Part shown: positions 21,963-29,753 of the stretch, in pieces
How positions within the stretch are numbered: position 1 is the stretch's first letter
Layout: each line of letters begins with the position of its first letter
Made by a program: the position numbers and the translations under genes
The notes under the pieces: generated by a model
What the model was told of the DNA's origin: nothing
The model's database searches: none
What the model saw: the letters and a program-made list of their open reading frames with translations, nothing else
Origin: a virus
DNA: 35,243 nucleotides
Virus record (IMG/VR): IMGVR_UViG_3300046007_006957
Coordinates: 1-35,243 of that record
Direction: 5' to 3' (one strand)

Positions 21963-22703
21963 ATGCGAGCCGCAGAATTCATCACAGAGCGCAAAAAGAA
22001 GCGTAGAAAGAAAACCAAGTTGGGACGTTATTTCTTCCCAGGATTTGCCTATTATGGAGGCTATGGTGGTGAAGGTGACGCCGGTGGCGGAGACGGTGGT
22101 GGTGAGGGCATTGGTAGTAAACTACCACCTAAAGCAGGGTTCAACCCCAAACCTGTAAAAAAAGGCCCCGGAACTAGTAAAGACGATTATGAATATACAG
22201 CCTTTGTCCCGCGCGGTAAAGAAGATAAAGAAGCATGGGCTATAAAAAGAACAGTAGACAAGCAAAAACTTAAACCAAATAAACCAAAAAGTTTAGATAC
22301 AGGGTTTTATAAAAATTATCTAAGTAATCGTCCTATACGTGAAGATGAGGATGAAACAGCTAAAGAGGTTGAAAAATTCAAAGATTGGGCCGTACAAAAA
22401 CTAAAGATAAAGAATCCACCTAAGATAGAATTGAGTTACGATACAGAAGAAGCACAACAAGGCCATCATACCGGACGCCATATTGAAGGTAGCGATAGTG
22501 TCTGGGTATATGCAGCCAATCGCAATCTAGTAGATATACTACGTACTGTATTCCACGAACTCGTACACTGGCGTCAAACTGAATTAGGCATGATTGATCA
22601 CGGTGACAGTTATCCAGGCAGTGCCATAGAAGCAATGGCTGATATGCTTGCTGGCAAGTATATCAAGATTTACGGAAAAGCAAATCGTCAAGTATTTCAA
22701 TAA
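21963..22703 (+). CDS. Zinc metalloprotease-like protein with capsid-type leader
   Basis: The start MRAAEFITE-R resembles the T4 internal-protein leader, with an ITE site for a prohead protease. A very basic stretch (KKKRRKKTK), a Gly-rich linker (about 30-52) and a Lys/Pro-rich linker follow. The C-terminal domain has VFHELVHWRQ with the HExxH zinc signature (His198, Glu199, His202) and, 24 residues after Glu199, SAIEAMADM with Glu223, which fits the third ligand of a gluzincin-type protease. The basic part could bind DNA inside the capsid. A packaged protease ejected into the host, or one that matures virion proteins, is inferred; the leader and context favour packaging. Confidence 0.75.
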   Translation: MRAAEFITERKKKRRKKTKLGRYFFPGFAYYGGYGGEGDAGGGDGGGEGIGSKLPPKAGFNPKPVKKGPGTSKDDYEYTAFVPRGKEDKEAWAIKRTVDKQKLKPNKPKSLDTGFYKNYLSNRPIREDEDETAKEVEKFKDWAVQKLKIKNPPKIELSYDTEEAQQGHHTGRHIEGSDSVWVYAANRNLVDILRTVFHELVHWRQTELGMIDHGDSYPGSAIEAMADMLAGKYIKIYGKANRQVFQ

Positions 22704-22945
22704 TGCTAGTCAGCCTTGACAAAAATAAATGGTTGTTTGATTGGATACAGGATAACTGGCAAAAAGATATCCATAACATACTTGTTGAAATGGACCCGCA
22801 TGTCCCTAGACCAAATGTATTACGCGGTAAGATCGCTAAATTATTAGAGAGTAAAGGATTTAAAATTAAAGTAACTAGCAAACACGATATTATTATTTCA
22901 ATGAAAGATGAAGATTTTACTTTTTTGAAGTTGAAGTATTCTTGA
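22703..22945 (+). CDS. Small protein (80 aa) at a convergent junction
   Basis: Its ATG overlaps the TAA of the metalloprotease gene (TAATG). The product starts MLVSLDKNKWLFDWIQDNWQ and ends FTFLKLKYS, with a Trp-rich helix and then a basic region (RPNVLRGKIAKLLESKGFKIKV). The C-terminal half resembles a winged-helix or RNA/DNA-binding turn only loosely. The 3' end overlaps the end of the minus-strand block by 29 bases. No family is recognised. Confidence 0.6.
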   Translation: MLVSLDKNKWLFDWIQDNWQKDIHNILVEMDPHVPRPNVLRGKIAKLLESKGFKIKVTSKHDIIISMKDEDFTFLKLKYS

Positions 22946-23234
22946 TCTCATCCAACATCTTTACGACTTGTAATTCATTCAAGTCATGTTTCTTATCATA
23001 AGGTACTGGCAATGTTTGCCACTCTTCTTCACTTGCGTCACAAGTCACTAATATTTCGTACTTATGTCCATCGCTTGTGTATAGTTCTACCTGCTCAAGG
23101 CCTAACACGCTATTGCTAGCCTTTGTCAACGCTGTGCCCAATGCTTTCAATGCGGCACGCTCTCCTACTATGATAGCGCGACCATTTGGTTCATTATGAT
23201 TCTGTATATGTAATCTTGCTTTAGCGGTTAGCAT
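22917..23234 (-). CDS. Small partner gene of the DnaE-like polymerase (105 aa)
   Basis: This minus-strand gene overlaps the end of the polymerase gene by 14 bases and follows it in the same direction. The 105-residue product contains beta strands (ARLHIQNH, RAIIVGE), a helix (ALKALGTALTKAS), then EQVELYTSDGHKYEILVTCD and a Lys/Ser tail. There is no signal or membrane segment. I do not recognise a family; translational coupling suggests joint regulation with the polymerase. Confidence 0.65.
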   Translation of the reverse strand: MLTAKARLHIQNHNEPNGRAIIVGERAALKALGTALTKASNSVLGLEQVELYTSDGHKYEILVTCDASEEEWQTLPVPYDKKHDLNELQVVKMLDEIKNTSTSKK

Positions 23235-24900
23235 TTAGTAAATCCTTTAGTTTATATCTCTTGTGCTTATTTACTGTGACATACTCGCTGTTATTTTTAT
23301 ATCCTAACTTACCCACGCCCCATAATATAGGTTGGTCGTGAAAACTTACAGCACGATCTAATATCACATCAAGGTACTTACCATTGCCCGTACCAATAGT
23401 GACAAATGTGATATATTGTTTTGGCGCACTTTTGAATACACGATAGTTAGCAACAAGCCCACAAAACTCTACTTCACCCGGTCTACGTAGTTCTGTACAT
23501 ACTGGCAAGAACTTATCGCTGTGCCAATGTCCTTGTGATAATAATTCATTGACTTCATTGCCCTGATATGTGACTGGGAATGCTCCTGCTAGTTTAGCCT
23601 CATGGTGATATACCCAACGACTATAACTGCCTTGACAATGCTTCAATGTAGCACGCCAAAACTTCTCTGGATTATGTGCTTTCTGATATGCGATAGCCCA
23701 TATCAATCGTCCAAGATTGATAGCATGTGCGCGGCATAATCCAAAATTGCTTAGTTCACGTAGTGCCGCGAATATCTCAGTCTTGTGTTCGTGATCGCCA
23801 ATCTTTTGCATGAACTCATAAATCTTTTCTTCATTCTTTTTAGCGAACGCACGACGCCACATATCTGCCTCATATTGGCTACAACCTAGTAACTGGCTTA
23901 TGAGTATGATAGCGTCATCTTCAAATACTATCGTATTATCAAATGTATCCTTGCTCCAGTCACGGAAAAAACTTGCTTTACGACGACCTTGTGTTGCTAC
24001 TGGTCTTATCAATGCCGTAGCCAACACACAATCTTCTCTACGTTTAGGCTTTATCGCTTTTAGCAATCGTCGCATAGCAGGACTTTCTGCTTGTGTGACA
24101 CCTAACACATTTCCAGTCGCTAATAATTCCGCTGTTTTTTCATCGTATTCAGGATAGTCTAATAAATTCATGTTTGGCTCTATCTCAAACAGTTGCGATA
24201 GTCCACGATTGGCAAGTATGTCTATCTTGAAATGTTCTAAATCTTCAATCTCATATTTGTCAAGCAATATCTGATTAGTGCCATTGATGAGGCTTTTAGG
24301 TACTGGTCTATCAAATATCAATACGCCGCCGCAATGCTTGCTGATACAGCGTTTCTTACCTAATAATTTCTTTGCTAGTTTTTCAGCATCTTCAACAAAC
24401 TCTGGTACAACTTCTTCTAGTTTGAAATTGCGTTTGAGTTTGCCTTTAGCACCGAAACGTTTTGCTGCTTCACGTAACGCACTTTTTTCCTTGTAGGTTA
24501 CATAGTTACTAACACGGGCACTCTGACCTTTCCATTTATCAAATATACGATTCATGACCGTTTCTTGTTGAAAGTGCGGGAAGTCTAAATCAATGTCTGG
24601 TAAGTCATCACGTTTTGGATTCATAAATCTTGACAGTGGTATGTTTTCCTTGATAGGATCTACATCACTGATGCCAAGCAACCAACATAGCAAACTACTG
24701 CCCGCACTACCGCGAGTCATATGTGGTATGTCTTTGGTTATATCTAGTATTTCTACTACACGGAGGAAGTGTTTGGCGAAGCCTAATTTGGCTATAAGTT
24801 CTAATTCTTCTTCTAAACGCTTTTCGTATTCACTGCCGTCGGGTAATTGCCTAATAAATTTACTGATGAGTGTTTCCAACTCTTTATATCGTGTGTCCAT
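23221..24900 (-). CDS. Family C (DnaE/Pol III alpha-like) DNA polymerase lacking the PHP domain
   Basis: The 559-residue product aligns with the catalytic core of Pol III alpha. TRGSAGSSLLCWLLGISDVDP (62-82) matches the palm GRGSAAGSL block, PDIDLDF (101-107) carries two catalytic Asp (104, 106 by alignment), FKIDIL gives the third (Asp227), HCGGVLI (189-195) is the HxxGVVI block, and EADMWRRAFAKK is the fingers helix. The end (about 455-550) looks like an OB fold with ITFVTIG. The N-terminal PHP domain (about 270 residues) is absent; full DnaE is about 1160. It is the main gene of the only minus-strand block and sits opposite the family B polymerase. Whether it replicates, repairs or regulates is unknown. 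Confidence 0.85.
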   Translation of the reverse strand: MDTRYKELETLISKFIRQLPDGSEYEKRLEEELELIAKLGFAKHFLRVVEILDITKDIPHMTRGSAGSSLLCWLLGISDVDPIKENIPLSRFMNPKRDDLPDIDLDFPHFQQETVMNRIFDKWKGQSARVSNYVTYKEKSALREAAKRFGAKGKLKRNFKLEEVVPEFVEDAEKLAKKLLGKKRCISKHCGGVLIFDRPVPKSLINGTNQILLDKYEIEDLEHFKIDILANRGLSQLFEIEPNMNLLDYPEYDEKTAELLATGNVLGVTQAESPAMRRLLKAIKPKRREDCVLATALIRPVATQGRRKASFFRDWSKDTFDNTIVFEDDAIILISQLLGCSQYEADMWRRAFAKKNEEKIYEFMQKIGDHEHKTEIFAALRELSNFGLCRAHAINLGRLIWAIAYQKAHNPEKFWRATLKHCQGSYSRWVYHHEAKLAGAFPVTYQGNEVNELLSQGHWHSDKFLPVCTELRRPGEVEFCGLVANYRVFKSAPKQYITFVTIGTGNGKYLDVILDRAVSFHDQPILWGVGKLGYKNNSEYVTVNKHKRYKLKDLLNANR

Positions 24901-24930
24901 TGTTGAGCCTATATGTGCCTTAAGTGAAAA

Positions 24931-24938
24931 TATTTATT
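24931..24938 (-). promoter_or_regulatory. Minus-strand late-type box for the DnaE-like gene
   Basis: Read on the minus strand, AATAAATATTTT occurs 30 bases before the ATG at 24900. A perfect 6-bp inverted repeat ATTGGG/CCCAAT (24936-24953) lies just upstream of it and has no T-run, so it may be an operator-like element. The 128-base gap up to 25029 holds this and the plus-strand promoter. Confidence 0.35.
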
Positions 24939-24978
24939 GGGCAAATACCCAATCTATAAATTTCTTTACACAAAGTGT

Positions 24979-25006
24979 TTGACTTTTTTACAACAACCTT
25001 TATAAT
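24979..25006 (+). promoter_or_regulatory. Sigma70-like promoter for the DsbA-like and polymerase genes
   Basis: TTGACT (24979-24984), 16-base spacer, TATAAT (25001-25006). A leader of about 16 bases with TAGGAGA leads to the ATG at 25029. Confidence 0.7.
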
Positions 25007-25028
25007 AACTAATCACATAGGAGATTTT

Positions 25029-25289
25029 ATGTCTACAAGAACTTTCAATAACGAAGCAAAACTCAAGTTGACACAGTTGATCAACGAGGGCCTCGCTGTA
25101 ATGCATGAAGTTGAAACACTCAACGGCGGATTGAACGATACTATCAAGGCTATCGCAGAAGAACTTGAAATCAAGCCAAGCGTACTAAAGAAGGCCATCA
25201 AGGTCGCACACAAATCACGTTTGGGCGAAACTAACAAAGAAAACGAAGAACTCAATACTATTTTGGAGACAGTTGGTAAGACTCTCTAA
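25029..25289 (+). CDS. dsbA: DsbA-like small double-strand DNA-binding protein (86 aa)
   Basis: The start is the ATG at 25029, with AGGAG 5-9 bases upstream; the longer frame from 24975 runs through the promoter. The 86-residue helical, charged product (EAKLKLTQLINEGLAVMHEVETL, LNDTIKAIAEELEIKPSVLKKAIKVA) has the size and layout of the T4 DsbA family, which binds double-stranded DNA near late promoters and is similar in cyanophages. It overlaps the polymerase start by TAATG. The assignment rests on pattern and context, so a different small helical replication factor remains possible. Confidence 0.6.
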   Translation: MSTRTFNNEAKLKLTQLINEGLAVMHEVETLNGGLNDTIKAIAEELEIKPSVLKKAIKVAHKSRLGETNKENEELNTILETVGKTL

Positions 25290-27994
25290 TGAGTTACGTT
25301 GACGCAATACACGATAGAGATAGTGATAGGATATTCATTGTAGAACGACAGCCAGATGGTCGTCGCACATACAATGAGTTTCCTGCCAACTATACTTTCT
25401 ATTATACTGATCCTAAAGGCAAGTATCGCAGTATCTATGGCGAGCCGGTCAGTCGTTTCAGCACACGCAAACGTAGTGAGTTTGAAAAAGAAAAGCGTAT
25501 ACACAGCAATAAGAAACTGTATGAATCGGATATCAACCCGATATTCCGCTGTCTAAGTGAAAACTACTTGGGCTGTGAGCCTCCAAAACTCCATACAGTA
25601 TTCTTTGACATTGAGGTAGATTTCGATCCTGAAAAGGGTTTTAGTCCCACTAGTGACCCTTTCAATCCGGTGACGGCTATCTCAATGTACTTGGACTGGC
25701 AAGATGCACTTGTGACACTTGCTATACCCCCCAAGCATATGAGTGATGAAACGGCTCAAGAGTTAGTCAGTGACTTCCCGAACACAATTCTATTTCGTAG
25801 CGAGATAGAGATGTTTGAGACATTCTTTGAACTAATCAAAGATGCTGACATTCTCACTGGCTGGAACTCTGAAGGTTACGATATACCCTACATGGTAAAT
25901 CGTGTGACTAGAGTGATGAGCAAAGATGATACACGCAAATTCTGTTTGCTTGGTCAAACGCCAAAGCCAAGAGAATATGAGCGTTATGGTAAGACTGAAA
26001 CGACATATGATCTAGTTGGTCGTGTACACATGGACTATCTACAGTTGTATAAGAAGTACAACTATGAAAGTCGTCATAGTTATTCGCTCGACAGTATCGG
26101 TGAGATGGAAGTTGGTGAGCGTAAGACACAATATGAAGGCACACTAGACCAACTATATAACAAAGACTTCAAGACGTTCATACAGTATAATCGTCAGGAT
26201 ACGATGTTGCTTGTGAAGATTCACAACAAACTAAAGTTCCTTGATCTTGCTAATGCGCTAGCGCATGAGAATACTGTATTGTTGCCAACTGTCATGGGCT
26301 CTGTAGCAATGATTGAGATGGCTGTGATGAACGAAGCTCATGAGCGCGGACTCATGGTTCCTGACAAGAAAAAGAATAGCAGCGATAGTGACATGGCAGC
26401 AGCAGGTGCTTATGTTGCTGTGCCAAAGAAAGGCATACATGAGTGGGTAGGCGCTGTTGACATCAACAGTCTGTATCCATCAGCAATTCGTACACTCAAC
26501 ATGGCGCCTGAAACAATCGTCGGGCAGTTGCGTCAAACATTGACTGAACAATACTTGACTGACAAGGCACGTAAACTTGCTAGCGAGAAGGCAAGATACG
26601 ACGAAGATGACGAACTTGAGATGAGTTCGTTGCTTTGGGAAGGTCAGTTCGGTAGCCTCGAATACGAAGCCGTGATGAATCAAGAACGTGGCACTATGCT
26701 CACACTTGACTTTGAGAGTGGCGAGAGCGTAGAGATGAGCGCCGCTGAAGTATGGAAACTAATCTTTGACAGCAACAAGCCATATATCTTATCGGCAAAC
26801 GGCACAATCTTTAGGTCGGATAGTGAGGGTGTGATTCCCGGTCTATTGACTAAATGGTATAGTGATCGTAAGACTATGCAGAAGAAACTCAAGGAATCAA
26901 CTACGAAAGAAGATATTGAGTATTGGGATAAACGTCAGTTAGTGCGTAAGATTCTACTCAACTCCGCGTATGGCGCATTGTTGAATGAGCATTGCCGTTT
27001 CTATGACAAGCGTATTGGTCAGAGCGTTACATTATCTGGTAGACAGATCGTCAAGCACATGAGCGCACAGATCAATGAGATCATCACTGGCAAGTATGAC
27101 TATTATGGCGATGCTATCGTATATGGCGATACTGATAGTTGTTATTTCAGTGCTTGGCCCATACTCAATTCGCAAATAGCAAATGGTGAGATGGAATGGA
27201 GCAAGGAACTATGTGTCCAACTCTATGACAATATCGCTGATCAAGCAAACGATACGTTCCCAAGTTTCTGTGAACGTGCTTTCCATGTTCCACGCAAGAT
27301 GTGTGTCATCAAGGCTGGTCGTGAATTGATCGGTGATCGCAGTTTGTTCATCACAAAGAAGCGTTATGCTATCAACATCTTTGACAAAGAAGGCAAAAGA
27401 TTAGATAAGGATGGCAAGCAAGGCAAGATCAAGGCTATGGGTCTTGACTTGAAACGTGCAGATACTCCTAGATATGTTCAAGACTTTTTGTTTGAAGTAT
27501 TAGAGATGGTACTTGCTGGTAAGACTAGAGAAGATGTCATTGAGCGTATCAAAGAGTTCAAGGTAGAACTTGGCAAGCAAGATAGCTGGACAAAGGGCAG
27601 TCCAAAGGGCGTGAACAAACTTACGTTCTATGGTGATTTAGAAACTAATAGCAAGACTGGCAAGGCAAACATGCCCGGTCACGTTCGCGCAGCATTGAAC
27701 TGGAACTATCTACGCCGTGTCAACAGTGATAACTATAGCATGAAGATACTTGATGGCATGAAGGTCATCGTTTGTAAACTCAAGCCAAATCCACTAGGCT
27801 TTACAAGCGTGGCATATCCAGTAGACGAATTGCGTTTGCCTAAATGGTTCCAAGAGTTACCATTTGATGACGCAGCAATGGAAGCAACACTAGTAGATAA
27901 GAAAGTTGAAAACTTGCTAGGTGTGTTGAAATGGGATCTAAAAGCCAACACAGATACGAATAGCACGTTTGATGATTTGTTTAGTTTCGGATAA
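25289..27994 (+). CDS. 43: Family B DNA polymerase with proofreading exonuclease (T4 gp43-like)
   Basis: The 901-residue product has all hallmark motifs in order: exonuclease I FFDIEVD (Asp107, Glu109), exonuclease II LTGWNSEGYDIPY (Asn193, Asp198), exonuclease III YNRQDTMLL (Asp304), polymerase motif A VDINSLYPSAI (Asp391), motif B KILLNSAYGAL (Lys554) and motif C YGDTDS (Asp614, Asp616). The size matches T4 gp43 (898), so it is a single intact replicative polymerase rather than the split version found in some T4 relatives. It is co-transcribed with the DsbA-like gene from a sigma70-like promoter and is followed by the clamp gene, its processivity partner. Confidence 0.97.
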   Translation: MSYVDAIHDRDSDRIFIVERQPDGRRTYNEFPANYTFYYTDPKGKYRSIYGEPVSRFSTRKRSEFEKEKRIHSNKKLYESDINPIFRCLSENYLGCEPPKLHTVFFDIEVDFDPEKGFSPTSDPFNPVTAISMYLDWQDALVTLAIPPKHMSDETAQELVSDFPNTILFRSEIEMFETFFELIKDADILTGWNSEGYDIPYMVNRVTRVMSKDDTRKFCLLGQTPKPREYERYGKTETTYDLVGRVHMDYLQLYKKYNYESRHSYSLDSIGEMEVGERKTQYEGTLDQLYNKDFKTFIQYNRQDTMLLVKIHNKLKFLDLANALAHENTVLLPTVMGSVAMIEMAVMNEAHERGLMVPDKKKNSSDSDMAAAGAYVAVPKKGIHEWVGAVDINSLYPSAIRTLNMAPETIVGQLRQTLTEQYLTDKARKLASEKARYDEDDELEMSSLLWEGQFGSLEYEAVMNQERGTMLTLDFESGESVEMSAAEVWKLIFDSNKPYILSANGTIFRSDSEGVIPGLLTKWYSDRKTMQKKLKESTTKEDIEYWDKRQLVRKILLNSAYGALLNEHCRFYDKRIGQSVTLSGRQIVKHMSAQINEIITGKYDYYGDAIVYGDTDSCYFSAWPILNSQIANGEMEWSKELCVQLYDNIADQANDTFPSFCERAFHVPRKMCVIKAGRELIGDRSLFITKKRYAINIFDKEGKRLDKDGKQGKIKAMGLDLKRADTPRYVQDFLFEVLEMVLAGKTREDVIERIKEFKVELGKQDSWTKGSPKGVNKLTFYGDLETNSKTGKANMPGHVRAALNWNYLRRVNSDNYSMKILDGMKVIVCKLKPNPLGFTSVAYPVDELRLPKWFQELPFDDAAMEATLVDKKVENLLGVLKWDLKANTDTNSTFDDLFSFG

Positions 27995-28001
27995 CAAATG
28001 T

Positions 28002-28030
28002 TTGACACACGCAAAAAATTCCTATATATT
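28002..28030 (+). promoter_or_regulatory. Sigma70-like promoter for the sliding clamp
   Basis: TTGACA (28002-28007), a 17-base spacer and TATATT (28025-28030). The 73-base gap also contains CCTAAATACA, a poor late-type match, and AAGAGG as the ribosome-binding site of the clamp gene. Confidence 0.72.
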
Positions 28031-28067
28031 ACATATAGTTACGACCTAAATACAACAAGAGGATAAC

Positions 28068-28790
28068 ATGAAAGATAATTTACAAGACTTGATTCAGTAT
28101 ATACATGGACTAGGCGTCATTGAACTCATCAAGGTCAATGGCACAGACAAGGCAACTGTTGTCTCAGCAATCGCTGAAGATAAGAGTGTTGTCGTTGAAG
28201 GCACGTTCAAGAATCCATCAGCAGATTTCATCGGCACGTTCGGTATGCCAAATCTAGGCAAACTCAAGACTATCTTGGGCTTTGATGACTATGATGAACA
28301 TGCCAAGATCAGCGTCACACGCAACAAAGACGATGTAGCAACTAGCGTTCACTTTGAGACTAAGGTCGGTGATTTCGTCAATGACTACAGATTGATGGCT
28401 AAGGCTATCGTTGAAGAGAAGGTCAAGGATGTCAAGTTCAAGGGTGCGACATGGAACGTTGAGTTTGAGCCCACTGTTGCTGGCATCATGCGATTGAAGA
28501 AGCAGGCTAGTGCTAACAGCGAAGAAAACAACTTCACTACAAAGACTGACAAGGGCGATCTAAAGATTTACTTTGGTGATGCAAGCACACATAGCGCAAA
28601 CTTTGTGTTTCATCCAGACGTAGAAGGCACATTAGGTCGTGCATGGCAGTGGCCTGTCAAGGTATTCCTAGCAATCATGGACTTGCCAGGTAGTAAGACT
28701 GTGCGCATCAGTGATCAAGGCGCTGCTGAGATTACTGTTGATAGTGGTCTAGCAACTTATCGTTATCTATTGCCTGCACAGAGCAAGTGA
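28068..28790 (+). CDS. 45: Sliding clamp, T4 gp45-like
   Basis: The 240-residue product is close to T4 gp45 (228). It starts with a helical segment (MKDNLQDLIQYIHGLGVIELIKV), has the clamp-like internal strands (TVVSAIAEDKSVVVEGTF, ISVTRNKDDVATSVHF), and a C-terminal domain with KIYFGD, HSANFVFHPDVEG and VRISDQGAAEITVDSGLATYRYLLPA, which is the typical clamp ending. The clamp tethers DNA polymerase and, in T4 relatives, activates the late RNA polymerase. Its clamp loader (gp44/gp62) is not in this window. Its own promoter suggests early expression. The next gene starts at a GTG overlapping its stop. Confidence 0.85.
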   Translation: MKDNLQDLIQYIHGLGVIELIKVNGTDKATVVSAIAEDKSVVVEGTFKNPSADFIGTFGMPNLGKLKTILGFDDYDEHAKISVTRNKDDVATSVHFETKVGDFVNDYRLMAKAIVEEKVKDVKFKGATWNVEFEPTVAGIMRLKKQASANSEENNFTTKTDKGDLKIYFGDASTHSANFVFHPDVEGTLGRAWQWPVKVFLAIMDLPGSKTVRISDQGAAEITVDSGLATYRYLLPAQSK

Positions 28791-29113
28791 TAAGGATAGA
28801 GCAAACAAGTTATCCGTTAGTATGGCAGGTAGATCGTGAATACACGTTACCTGCCCAAAGCGGACAAGTTCGCTGGAACGGCTATAGCAAATGCTTTGAA
28901 GTTTGTGATAACAATAATGACGGCAGATGGTATAAAATAAACAATACTATTGAATTACGCAGTGATCCACAAATTGGAGAAGTTTTAGAGTGGGCTAAGA
29001 AGCGCATGGCATATGAAAAGAAAGTAGAACAACTTGCTAGTCAATATCCTGCTGTGAAAGATGCTAAAGAAAAACTTGACATAATATTGAAATTAGTGCA
29101 AAATGAGACTTGA
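28787..29113 (+). CDS. Small phage protein with WNG-x-FEV start (108 aa)
   Basis: The start is GTG at 28787, overlapping the clamp TGA as GTGA. The product has a beta-rich first half (YPLVWQVD, GQVRWNGYSKCFEVCDNNNDGRWY) and a helical C-terminal half (EVLEWAKKRMAYEKKVEQLASQYPAVKDAKEKLDII), a layout seen in many small phage proteins downstream of clamps or structural genes. I know no function. Coupling to the clamp suggests a replication or late-transcription connection, as inference. Confidence 0.7.
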   Translation: MIRIEQTSYPLVWQVDREYTLPAQSGQVRWNGYSKCFEVCDNNNDGRWYKINNTIELRSDPQIGEVLEWAKKRMAYEKKVEQLASQYPAVKDAKEKLDIILKLVQNET

Positions 29114-29753
29114 ACGTTACAATCAATATTTTTTTCATGGTTGGGGAGATATTTTAACTGTAGAAGATTTTGAATATGGGTATATACCTATACCTAAATG
29201 TGCAAGTACATTGCTTAAAAATTATTTTACACAGAATTTTAATTTTACAAAAGGTTTTAACTATAAAAATTTTAAAAATAAAAGATATGTAGTTTGTTTA
29301 AGAGATCCAATAGACAGATGGTTTAGCGGTGTCACAGAGTATTTTTTTAGATTTCATCAAGATATCATGCAAAAAGAAAATAGCGATGTTATAAAATTTA
29401 TTTGTGACAGAAAGTTTTTTGATGAACACACAGAACTACAGCGTAATTTCCTAGAGGGATTAGATACAGATCAAATTACCTTTTTTTATATGGATAAAAA
29501 TTTGATACCCAATCTAGAGCATTTTGTTTCATGTAAATTTCGTGATTTAAACCACAAAAGAATTAATGCTAAAAACTTGCGTAATAACTACATGTATTAT
29601 AGCCCAGAAAAAATAAGATTCTTTAATGTATTAAAACAGTATGCTACAGAAAATACAAATTTTATTGAAAGCTTAACATCTTTTTATCAACATGATTATG
29701 ATTTAATCAAACGTGTTCGATTCTACGACAGGAACGATACTGATATATTATGA
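29103..29753 (+). CDS. Sulfotransferase-like protein (216 aa)
   Basis: YIPIPKCASTLLKN (27-40) is the 5'-phosphosulfate-binding motif of the carbohydrate sulfotransferase group (PKCASTxL), and VCLRDPIDRWFSGVTEY (64-80) is the 3'-phosphate-binding motif with Arg67 and Ser75. Enzymes of this type transfer sulfate from PAPS to glycans. The coding sequence is markedly AT-rich with Phe, Asn, Lys and Ile codons, like the first sulfotransferase-like gene at 14496 and unlike the clamp and DpdA-like neighbours. It starts 11 bases inside the preceding gene and overlaps the next by 4. The substrate could be the host or virion surface polysaccharide. Confidence 0.78.
   Translation: MRLERYNQYFFHGWGDILTVEDFEYGYIPIPKCASTLLKNYFTQNFNFTKGFNYKNFKNKRYVVCLRDPIDRWFSGVTEYFFRFHQDIMQKENSDVIKFICDRKFFDEHTELQRNFLEGLDTDQITFFYMDKNLIPNLEHFVSCKFRDLNHKRINAKNLRNNYMYYSPEKIRFFNVLKQYATENTNFIESLTSFYQHDYDLIKRVRFYDRNDTDIL

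Noticed and set aside
24936-24953. ATTGGG/CCCAAT stem as a terminator between divergent genes
   Set aside because: There is no T-run on either side, and both neighbouring genes start from here rather than end.
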